Assembly: GCF_003711515.1 (NCBI RefSeq)
Contig: NW_021167088.1
Coordinates: 920,237 to 936,722, forward strand
Reading direction: 5' to 3'
DNA length: 16,486 nt
Source of the DNA: Sodiomyces alkalinus F11
Taxonomy: Eukaryota > Ascomycota > Sordariomycetes > Glomerellales > Plectosphaerellaceae
In this document: in pieces, positions 1 to 7,962 of the stretch
Numbering within the stretch: position 1 is the first letter of the stretch
Layout: every line of letters starts with the position of its first letter
Position numbers and translations under genes: made by a program
Notes under the pieces: generated by a model
Databases searched by the model: none
What the model was told of the DNA's origin: nothing
The model's input: only the letters and a program-made list of their open reading frames with translations

Positions 1-105
1 TTTAACCCGAGTTTTAATTAATTTAACCCGAGTTTTAATTAATTTAACCCGAGTTTTAATTAATTTAACCCGAGTTTTAATTAATTTAACCCGAGTTTTA
101 ATTAA
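1..105. repeat. 21-bp tandem repeat, five perfect copies
   Basis: Five identical, head-to-tail 21-bp units occupy 1-21, 22-42, 43-63, 64-84 and 85-105. Each unit begins TTTAACCCGAG and ends in TTAATTAA. The array is cut by the window edge, so its true copy number is unknown. The unit contains no CA or TG, so it offers RIP no target. That may explain why the copies stay identical inside a heavily mutated block; recent expansion is the alternative. Confidence 0.97.
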
Positions 106-619
106 ATTTTCCTCCTAGCCCTATGATCTCGGAGAACACCCCGATTCCACCTTATATATCTAGTGCGATAGATATAGATATATATTAACCGCAGACTAGC
201 TTAGGGTCTTATAAGACCACGATAGGTATTAACCTAAATTAGCTATATACGGGAAGTTAATAAGATTAAGAGAATCGTTTACCTCTAATTTTATATTCCT
301 GACTCTAATTACTAGTTAAACCGTAGTTACCTAGCCTTAGGGAGCTAGAAAATCTATTAGCTAAAGAGAATATATAGCTTAAATAAGAGAGATAAGAATA
401 ATAGGCTCGTAAATAAGAGCGCTAGCGTTAACGATAGCTATACGATTAGTTAAAAAACGTTTAGTAATAATATACCGATAATATAGCCGCTACTTAATAG
501 TAGGCGAATAATACTAACGATTTTAGTTAGGCGATTATATATTTATATCCCCTACCCCTAACTCCTAGTAATTCAGCTATACCCCCGCCTAATATACCTA
601 TAGTATCTAGTTAGGTTTT
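106..619. other. TA-rich stretch without recognisable gene
   Basis: About 510 bp between the tandem repeat and the first readable Gag block. CA and TG are nearly absent and TA is abundant. I see no LTR matching the one at 5384, no tRNA and no convincing coding frame. The last 80 bases translate in the gag frame as a proline/serine-rich stretch that may be the start of Gag. By position it should hold the 5' LTR and leader of element 1, but none can be recognised. Confidence 0.6.
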
Positions 620-1470
620 ATAGCCCTACTAACCTATTTAAAATTATTAACTTATTTCTATCTAGATAGCCGCTACTTATAGCCGACTACTTCGGAGAAC
701 CCTGCTTTTTCGAAACTTAATATACTAAATCCCTATTTTTCCGCTACCTTATAGGCTTAATATAAATCTTTTATTACGTAGATATAATATATTCGTATTA
801 TTAACCCTGCTTTTAACGATAACACTAACCGTATTATTTTTACTATATAGTGCCTTATACCCTCCTTACGATAGGATTATAACTTAGAAGCTAACCGATA
901 ATAGCTTAACGGTAGGCTATCTTAGGACGAATTTTTAGCTTAGCTCCGCGATTAGATATTAGATAGTAATACTCGAGTTTTACGGGCGGTCTAATATATA
1001 TTCTATAAGGACTTATGGCAGGGTCCCCGTTAATCCTACGATAATTTTAAAGCTAAGTGGCGATTACTCGAATCCGAGCTCCCTATTCCCCTACTAGAGA
1101 TTATCGGTATTACTTCTATAATTACGAAATTATAAGATAATTTACGCCCTTAGATTATACTAGGCGGCTTACCTATAACGTATCGTAAATTAGATTAACG
1201 GGCTAAATAGGCCGAATTAATTCTTACTAAAAGTGGTAAATACGTAGTTAACTACTAGTCGCGTAATAATCGTTCTTAACGTTACGGTCGTAATAACGAT
1301 TTCCGGGGAACTAAGCGTTCTTATAATAATGCTACTAATATCACCACTACTTAATAGCAGAACACTTAGCCTATTTCCGTACCTTTAATTCGTCGTCCTA
1401 TTAGTAAGATTACTTATTTAAATATCGTGCGAAAGGCTATTACGCTAATACTTACCCGTAAAGACGTTCT
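620..1470 (+). pseudogene. gag: Gag remnant of element 1 with CCHC knuckle
   Basis: This is the structural nucleocapsid polyprotein of the retrotransposon, which would package its RNA in cytoplasmic particles. In the frame containing position 971 a Gag-like helical region is readable from about 700 to 1250, for example DNFKAKWRLLESELPIP at 1040-1090, interrupted by TAA/TAG codons. The zinc knuckle lies at 1414-1455 in a different frame, so an indel separates them. Its spacing fits C-x2-C-x4-H-x4-C: the second Cys, the His and the last Cys positions are now Tyr codons (TAT/TAC, as expected from TGY or CAY after RIP), and the first position is TTA. No ATG start survives. The N-terminal limit is uncertain; a Pro/Ser-rich lead-in may begin near 540. 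Confidence 0.7.
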
Positions 1471-1665
1471 TTTTTATCTAGCTAATAGTAGACTACTAGT
1501 AGTCTAACTAAACCTCCTCCTACTACTAGCTCTAACACTATCCTTATCCCTGCCCGTGTTATAGAGTTATATAATAATAACGATAAGGAATTATCCCCGT
1601 TATAGCCGAGTACTATTAACTCTACTATAAAGGTTAAAGTTAGTCTATAGCGGGGTAAAGAATAG

Positions 1666-4600
1666 ATTAAGATCCTAGCTTTACTTAATAGTAGTGCAGA
1701 ATTTAGTCTAATCGACTATTCTCTTTTAGGAGCTATTAGCGGCTTAGCGGCTTAGCGGCTAGCCTAATATAAAATCTCTCTTAGACTTTAGGTAAAGCCG
1801 ATATCTAGATTCGGACTTACGGCACCACTACTATACTTTTTAAGGCGACCGATAATTAGTCGGTTACTAAACTATAGAAGGAGGAATTTCGAATTATTAA
1901 TATTAATACGAATATAAAACATAAAATTATTCTAGGCAGCACTTAGCTCCACGCTATTAACCCTGCTATTAACTAGCGGACTAACGAGTAGATCTACCCT
2001 TTATCCCCCGATTATTTTTCTCTTATCTCTATACTAAAATAGATTCGTTCGGCTAAATATAACGCGCGTTATACTATTATTTTATCTATAAATAAATATC
2101 TTTCTTTTTTACTACGGATTAGCAGAGTTATATTATCGGCTATTCAATAGAAGGAGCCTAGTAGTCTAACTATTAATTCTAATATTCCTTCCTATTTATA
2201 TAATATTCCTACTATTTATTATAAGTTTAAAGATATTTTTAATATCGATCGAGTAGCGTTACTTCCTAGTTACTAATAATAGGATTATACTATTTAACTA
2301 AAGGATAATAAGTGCCTACTATTTAGACTAATTTACTCTTTATCTAATACTAAGCTATAAGTCCTCCGCGAATATCTTACTAATACTTTAGGTAATTAGT
2401 GGATACGACTCTTTAGTAATCTAGCTAACGCCCCTATATTATTTATTCTAAAGAAAAACGGTAAGTTACGTTTATATATCGACTACCGCGCCCTTAATAA
2501 GATTACTAGGAAGGATCGTACTCCGCTACCGTTAATTAGCGAGATACCCGACCGTTTAATTAGATCGAAAATCTATAGTAAATTAGATCTTAAGGATACT
2601 TACTATCGACTTCGAATTAAGAAAGGTAATAAATAGAAAACGGCTTTTCGTACTAAATATAATCACTTCGAATACCTTATTATACCTTTTAGACTTACTA
2701 ATACCCCCGCTACGTTTTAGCGGTATATTAACCAGGTACTCTCCGGTTTTATTAATACTATTTACGTGGTTTATCTAGATAATATTCTTATCTATAGTCG
2801 TTCCCTTACTGAGCACCGGCGGTATATTAAGTAGGTCCTACGTAGATTACGCGAGTAGGACTTATATATAAACGCCGAAAAATATAAATTTAAAATTAAT
2901 AAAGTAGACTTCCTAGGGTTCCGCTATAGCCTAGCGGGTATTAAGATAGACCCTAATCGTGTGGATACGATCATTAATTAGCTACGGCCTATAACTATTC
3001 GCGAAATTTAAGTTTTTTTAGGATTTACGGGGTTTTACCGGCGTTTTATTTATAACTACTCTAAAATTATACGACTATTCACGGACTAATTACGGATCAG
3101 CGGCTATATACTAGCCAAACCACTAGAAGATTTTTATCGTGCCTTTAAATAACTTAAGGATACTTTTCTTTCTATACCCGTTTTACGGTATTTTAACCCC
3201 GTATTACTAACACGCCTTAAAACTAATACTTCTAATTTTACTATTAGTACTATCCTAAGTTAATTAGAGGACCGCGTCTAGCACCTAATTACTTTCCTTT
3301 TATATAAGCTTAAAGGCGCTAAATTAAAGTATACTACTCCTAATACCGAGCTTATAGCTATTATAAAGGCGTGTCGTTATTAGCGTTACTACTTACTCTA
3401 TAGCGCCTCTACTATTAACGTTCTAACGGACTACCTTAATTATTAGACGCTATTAGATAAACCTAAGCTTAGTAGTAAGCACGTGCGCTAGCTTAATAAA
3501 TTAGGCACTTATAATATTCGTATTATTCACTAACCGGGTAATAAAAATTCTACTAACGGTCTTTTATAAAATCCTCTCTATCTTCCTACTTCTAATAAAT
3601 ATCTTATTACTACTTAGGAGGTGCTAGATAATTTTATATCTAAATTTCGAGTAGCCCCCGCCTAAGCACCGGATAAATAATAGCTACCTAATATCCTTAA
3701 TAATATTCACTAAGCTTAAAAAGAAGATAATTTTCTTACTTCCGGTAGATAATTAATAGTTAATTAGCGAGAGCCTAATCTATAGACCCGTGGTACCGAT
3801 AGTCTTATTCGATTCCGTGGTAAAGTCTATATTCCTCGATCTTCTAAGCTTTAGTTAATAATCCTTTAATTATACCACGATAACCCGACTATAGGTTATT
3901 AGGGAATTATAAAGATATTAAAACGAATTTAATAATCTTTTTATTAGCCTAGAATATTAACGGGTATTCGCTAGTAGGTACCTAGCTACCCTCTTTATTA
4001 ATATACTAAATCTCGCACTTATACTCCTTATAGCGAACTAGCCCCTTTACCTATTCCGACCTAGCTATTTTAGTAAATTTTAATAGATTTTATTACTAGC
4101 CTACTACCTATTAAATAGCCGGGGGGTAAGCAGAAAGATACTATTCTTATAATTATCTATAGACTAACTAAATATTCCCTTTTTATTCCCACCTTTAGTA
4201 AGCTTATAGCTAAGGGGTTAGCGACTACCTTATAGCACTATATTTTTAAGGTGTATAGTCTGCCCGATAGTATTATCTCCGACCATGGAAGTCTTTTTAT
4301 AAGTGCTTTTTAACGCACGCTATACGGCTTACTATAAGTTAAACGCCGCCTTTCCACTATATACCACCCGTAGACTAATAGCTAAACCGAATATATTAAC
4401 TAAATTCTTAAGTATTACCTTTACTCCTACGCTATATAATAATAAGATAATTAGGTTAATCTTTTAGACCTTACCGAATTTATATATAATACGTTATAGT
4501 ATTCCGCCACTCGTTATTCACCCGCTAAGGCCCTAATAGGTTATAACCCGCGCGGCCCCTATACTCCTATACTATAAGTTAAACGGCCCTCTACGTTAGC

Positions 4601-5150
4601 AGAAAAGAGAGTAAAATAACTATCTCTTAACCACACGTTAATCTATAAGTAACTATTACTTAGTAATCGGGGAATAGCTAACTATTATAACCGTAAATAT
4701 ATACTAAAGGAGTTTTATTTACACGATAAGGTTTTAGTATCTACTAAAAACATATAAATTACACGCCCGAGTCGAAAATTATTATATAAATACATCGGGC
4801 CTTTTAAGATTATTAAGGTAATAGGTGATCACCGGTTAGCTTATAAGGTCGACCTCCCTAAGTATCTTCGAATTTATAACGTTTTCCCTATTAGTTTACT
4901 TAAGCCTTTTAACTAAAATAGCCGTGGAGCGCCGGCTAAGCAGCTATTAGATATTAAAGGGGAAAAGGAGAATAAGTTTAAGGTTAAAAGGATTTTAGGT
5001 ATACGCTAGAACCCTAAACGCCGCTACCGCGAATTTCTTATTAAGTAGGAAGATTATCCTATAGAGGAGAATACTTAGGAACCTAAGTTATATCTCCATA
5101 AAGATTTAGTTACAGAGTACCTCTCTAATCAGGTAACCGCTAATTCATAG
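1666..5150 (+). pseudogene. pol: Pol remnant of element 1: PR-RT-RNase H-IN-chromodomain
   Basis: This polyprotein would copy element RNA to DNA and integrate it. The protease active site is at about 1684-1695, read as NSSA where the family has D-S/T-G-A. From about 1800 to 5150 one frame (codons starting at multiples of 3) is kept throughout. RT shows KKNGKLRLYIDYRALN at 2451, motif A LDLK with its Asp intact at 2586, and YLDN (family YLDD) at 2772-2783. RNase H shows TNTS (family TDAS) at 3222 and an intact Glu in TELIAI. Integrase has an HHCC-type finger near 3876, then Asp 4086, Asp 4281 and Glu 4389, giving exactly 35 residues between the last two. A chromodomain at about 4977-5115 has both conserved Trp codons as TAG (5046, 5076). 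Dozens of stops make it non-functional. TAG at 5148 may be the original stop or a mutated codon. Confidence 0.92.
1736..1759 (+). repeat. 8-bp microrepeat TTAGCGGC x3 at a frame break
   Basis: Three perfect copies of TTAGCGGC at 1736-1743, 1744-1751 and 1752-1759, just after the protease active site of element 1. The protease frame (codons at 1 modulo 3) changes to the RT frame (0 modulo 3) across this point. Gain of one 8-bp unit would cause exactly that change. Confidence 0.85.
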
Positions 5151-5363
5151 TTATTAGTGTAACTAGATAAAGACGTAGTGGCACTAGATCGTTAAGATAA
5201 AGATCAGATAAAGAGGTTAGTCCAGCGAAACCACGATGCATAACCAAAACATAACTAACACCGCTATAACCTTTAGCGAAGAAGTAAATCGGTAGTCACT
5301 GTTCTGATCAGGGTAATGTAAGTTAAACTGGAAAGATACCTTAAACGTAGAATAAGTAATTTT
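5151..5363. other. 3' untranslated segment of element 1, RIP-sparse
   Basis: This lies between the chromodomain and the purine tract. From about 5205 to 5345 it keeps many CA and TG dinucleotides (for example CCACGATGCATAACC and GTAGTCACTGTTCTG), in clear contrast to the pol gene before it. No coding frame is recognised. It may be a segment that was less repetitive, or less well matched to other copies, when RIP acted. Confidence 0.5.
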
Positions 5364-5383
5364 AAAAGAGGATAATGATTATA
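5364..5383 (+). other. Polypurine tract of element 1 (degraded)
   Basis: AAAAGAGGATAATGATTATA lies directly before the TGTTAATCCC that opens the LTR. It is the expected position of the plus-strand primer in a Ty3/Gypsy element. The tract is purine-rich at its 5' end and less so near the LTR, perhaps through mutation. Confidence 0.6.
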
Positions 5384-5579
5384 TGTTAATCCCTTGATGG
5401 GGATGTCCCGAGCCTGTCCTTAATATATATATAGGCAGCGGATCCAGCGGCCTTAAAAGGGGGGTTATATAACCGTTTGCCGAACCACTCTAACGCCGTA
5501 TCTGCGCGGTTATATTAGCTATACAGTAATATTACTATTTCACTAAATTAATTACGTTTCCTTATATTACTGCTTTACA
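5384..5579 (+). repeat. Probable 3' LTR of element 1
   Basis: It starts TGTTAATCCC, the TGTTA opening common in Ty3/Gypsy LTRs, directly after the purine tract. A TATA-like box TATATAA is at 5466-5472, about 80 bp in. The 3' end is set at TTTACA (5579), giving 196 bp; this edge is a guess because there is no second LTR for comparison. The segment keeps several TG and CA dinucleotides and so was hit less by RIP than pol. Confidence 0.6.
5466..5472 (+). promoter_or_regulatory. TATA-like box in LTR of element 1
   Basis: TATATAA follows a G-run (GGGGGG) inside the probable LTR, at a sensible position for a Pol II promoter of a retrotransposon. Motif only; in TA-rich DNA such matches arise often by chance. 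Confidence 0.35.
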
Positions 5580-5592
5580 GCTAATAATCTCT

Positions 5593-5655
5593 AACCGCCT
5601 ATTTACGGTCTTTTTATTATTTTTAGCCGTCTATTTACGGGCTTTATACTAAAGC
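5593..5655. repeat. Short dyads: CTATTTACGG pair and GCTTTA/TAAAGC hairpin
   Basis: CCGCCTATTTACGG (5595-5608) and CCGTCTATTTACGG (5627-5640) are near-copies. The second can fold as CCGT-loop-ACGG. They are followed by GCTTTATACTAAAGC (5641-5655), a perfect 6-bp stem with a 3-base loop. They introduce the larger motif family at 5703-5879. Confidence 0.6.
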
Positions 5656-5702
5656 AAAAATATATATAACCGCTAAGTCCTAGTTATTTCCTTATTAGCT
5701 AA

Positions 5703-5879
5703 TAGTCTAAACCCAAACGCTATATCTTCTTATAACTAGTCTAAACCTAGTAACGATCTTTATATTCTAGTCTAAACCTAGACGCTAATCTTCTATTAGG
5801 TAATAGATATTCGTACGCTATCTACACTTTTTTTTCAGTTCCGGTCTAAACCCGGTACTTTTTATTAGTCTAAACCCAA
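5703..5879. repeat. Five dispersed GTCTAAACC hairpin motifs
   Basis: A common core GTCTAAACC occurs at 5703-5716, 5736-5750, 5767-5781, 5841-5855 and 5865-5879. The flanking arms differ between copies but mostly stay complementary: CTAG...CTAG (twice), CCGG...CCGG, TTAG...CCAA (TTGG before a RIP change). Each can therefore form a short stem with a CTAA-type loop. Spacing is irregular (about 30-75 bp), so this is not a simple tandem array. No protein frame explains it. Function unknown. Confidence 0.7.
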
Positions 5880-5899
5880 TAAACCCGACCCTAACCAAC

Positions 5900-7384
5900 T
5901 AAGGGTCACCCTTTAATCCACGATATTATCGAAATTATAATACCCACCCTGATAATAACTAATTAGCAATAGTTTATAAGTCAGAAATATAAGGGGAATT
6001 ACCCACCTATTAATTACTAGCGGGGATACCCTTATTATCCTCCTTATCCATAATATCGCTATAGTTATTATTTATCGGAGGAGGGGGGGGGTATAGATAC
6101 TAGAGTAATAACGGTAGTCCTACTATTAATAACGGCCTAACTACTTAATTCCTTCAGTTAATTCCTAAATTCCTATACATTTATTAGTTCTGCTATTATA
6201 AGCTAACCACCAGTTAATCTATAATATTTTCATCGGTTAGGGATTTTTATCTATCCCGGAGTGCCCTAACGAAAGATACTTAGGCGCTAGTATACTTATT
6301 TCGTTTTTTTTATAGTACTAATAATTATCGTAATATATTAGTAACCGCTACGCTACTACTAGCCTACCGCTCGGCTATAATTAACTACCGCTAAACTTAC
6401 TTTTGCCGCTCCGCTTCTAACTTAGTAGCAGGACGCTTCTAACCTAATAGCTGTATCTTCTTATAGTTTAATACACGCTTACCTAAGCGCTATAAATATT
6501 ATAACTCACTCTATTCTAATTTTAGAAATTATTACCTAATAGCTAACCCGCGGGTATATACCTTTAAGCTTATATCCGCCTTATATTAATATTATTTAAT
6601 TATATCACGCAGACGTATAATTTTATCTAACTATATATATAGCATCTAAAATTAGTTAGTAGTGGAATAGCTATAGACTAGCCGATATACCTTTATATAG
6701 GGCTTTAATCCCTATCCCATATAATATATATATTTAAATAAGGCCGCTATTATACTAAGTTAGTAGCTAATCACCTATTACCCCCTATTCGACCACTTTA
6801 CTTATAATCTCTATAACTATGTAAAAGAATTTAACTATTACTAGGGTACTATTTTATTATCCGACTAACACACTGCACGCATAGAACTAGAAACGAATTA
6901 TATCCCTATTCTACAGGCGGATATAAAGTATACGCCCGGGATACACTAGCTAGTCCACTATTACGTAACTCGACCGTCCTATTATTTCTAGTAGTAGAAC
7001 TATTATTTAAATTACCGATATTATTATTATTCCTATTACTAACGTTATAGCCAGTCTACTACTAACTACTAGGTGTTTCTCTACTAACTAGACTTAGGGG
7101 CGCCGAGGTAGTATTATTTTCTATATCCGTACCTTAAATACTAGACTCCTCACCGCTAGTCCCCTATTAAATGCCTATAATACTATTTTTCTTAGGATAA
7201 GGCTTTTTAGGAATTTTTATCGCACTACTACCACGACTTCCCTTAGGAGGTATAGTTATCCTATAGCTAATTAGCTATCACCTATATTCCCACTATAAAT
7301 CTAGAGGCACTTATAGAGCTTAGTAAAGATTCACTTAACTATAAACCTTCTCTATTAATCTATTCTATATTAGTTTTTATCTAA
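5900..7384 (-). pseudogene. Possible minus-strand coding remnant, left of insertion site
   Basis: No protein family is recognised. Two minus-strand frames read as protein-like if TAA/TAG are ignored. From about 7384 down to 6880 there is a basic then Ser/Thr/Asn-rich low-complexity stretch (for example NSSTTRNNRTVELRNSG) ending in a CVQC motif. From about 6860 down to 5900 there is a Lys/Arg/Glu-rich stretch (RPATKLEAERQK) and a proline run encoded by the nine-G tract at 6083-6091. A frame change lies between them near 6870. Stop density is about 8-11%, no lower than expected for such TA-rich DNA, so coding is not proven. The right-hand frame is in register with the frame at 15029-16372 once element 2 is removed. 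Confidence 0.28.
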
Positions 7385-7389
7385 CCGCT
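7385..7389. repeat. Left target-site duplication CCGCT
   Basis: CCGCT directly precedes the 5' LTR and recurs at 15024-15028 directly after the 3' LTR. Five bp is the usual duplication made by Ty3/Gypsy integrases. The empty site would read ctaaCCGCTatcc. Confidence 0.93.
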
Positions 7390-7661
7390 TATTACGGCCA
7401 GCCGCCTAATATAGACTAAACCCATGGGTACGTTGGTATATATCCCACGGAACGAGCCTAGAAGGGAAATAGCATAGGGTGACTCGGGAAGTCACGTGCT
7501 AAGTCACGTATCGCTAGGTACGGGGATACTTAGTGCACTATCCGGACAGGCAGGGGTTAATCACTTCGGCGGAGTGACTAATAAGTGATCGGTCATACAG
7601 AATCACCTAGGCACGGCGACTACGTGGGAAATAGTCACTATAGGTAAGAAGGCACTATCAC

Positions 7662-7669
7662 TATATATA
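7662..7669 (+). promoter_or_regulatory. TATA-like box in 5' LTR of element 2
   Basis: TATATATA is conserved at the matching place in the 3' LTR (14763-14770). It lies about 45 bp before the ATCGATTAA word that pairs with the primer site, so transcripts could plausibly start just before that word. Inference from position only. Confidence 0.4.
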
Positions 7670-7709
7670 CTAGAGTATCCTAGGTCTTACTTCTATTAGG
7701 GAATAAGAT

Positions 7710-7718
7710 ATCGATTAA
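7710..7718 (+). other. LTR word complementary to the primer site
   Basis: ATCGATTAA in the 5' LTR (repeated at 14811-14819 in the 3' LTR) is the exact reverse complement of TTAATCGAT at 7925-7933, two bases past the LTR end. Tf1/sushi-type elements prime reverse transcription with the 5' end of their own mRNA, and this arrangement would suit that. Confidence 0.4.
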
Positions 7719-7922
7719 TCTAAGTCTTTACCTAGACTATTAGTCTACGCTTAACTCTACCTTATAAAGAAGACGCCTAGTCTTTACGACGTAACTATAA
7801 TAGATACTATAAATAATAGTTACTGCTCTTTAGTTAATATCCTCTTCTTATTTTAAACTAAAACCTTAACGCTAGTCCCCTATTATCCGCTATACTATAG
7901 AGGGCCGGAAGCCGTCGTAATA

Positions 7923-7935
7923 TTTTAATCGATCC
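7923..7935 (+). other. Candidate primer-binding site of element 2
   Basis: TTTTAATCGATCC follows the 5' LTR directly, where the minus-strand primer must bind. I do not recognise a tRNA 3' end in it. Nine of its bases are complementary to the LTR word at 7710-7718, which suggests self-priming. RIP may have altered one or more bases. Confidence 0.45.
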
Positions 7936-7962
7936 TATTCGGTAAGCTAACCTTAATAGCTA

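Larger units (their letters stand above)
620..5579 (+). mobile_element. Ty3/Gypsy chromovirus 1 (RIP-inactivated, 5' LTR not found)
   Basis: Order on the + strand is Gag, CCHC knuckle, protease, RT, RNase H, integrase, chromodomain, purine tract, LTR. That order (integrase last) defines Ty3/Gypsy, and the chromodomain places it among chromoviruses. All coding parts carry many in-frame TAA/TAG codons, in the pattern expected from CAA, CAG and TGG after RIP. Two frame changes are also present (gag to knuckle near 1260-1410; protease to RT near 1736-1759). The 5' boundary is arbitrary because no 5' LTR or target duplication can be recognised. The 3' boundary rests on a TG...CA-type LTR placed just after a purine tract. 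Confidence 0.85.
7390..7922 (+). repeat. 5' LTR of element 2
   Basis: A 533-bp copy of 14490-15023, about 93% identical by eye. Both copies begin TATTAC, a RIP-altered form of the TGTTAC opening. This copy ends TAATA where the other ends TAACA, so the original CA end is mutated here. Inside are an imperfect dyad GTGACT...AGTCAC (7479-7495), two GTCACGT words (the first inside CACGTG) and a TATA-like run at 7662-7669. The central part keeps many CA and TG dinucleotides. Confidence 0.95.

Noticed and set aside
1..105. Telomere-like repeat because of TTTAACCC
   Set aside because: The unit is 21 bp and mostly A/T with a single CCC; fungal telomeres are TTAGGG-type.
5703..5879. CRISPR array
   Set aside because: The motif is only about 9-15 bp, the arms vary, the spacing is irregular, and the sequence is fungal.
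6083..6091. Nine-G tract as a polypurine tract of another retroelement
   Set aside because: No LTR start follows on either strand. It may encode prolines on the minus strand or be a simple run.
7390..7396. Non-canonical LTR ends TATTAC...AATA
   Set aside because: Both are single RIP transitions from TGTTAC...AACA, and the 3' copy still ends in ACA.
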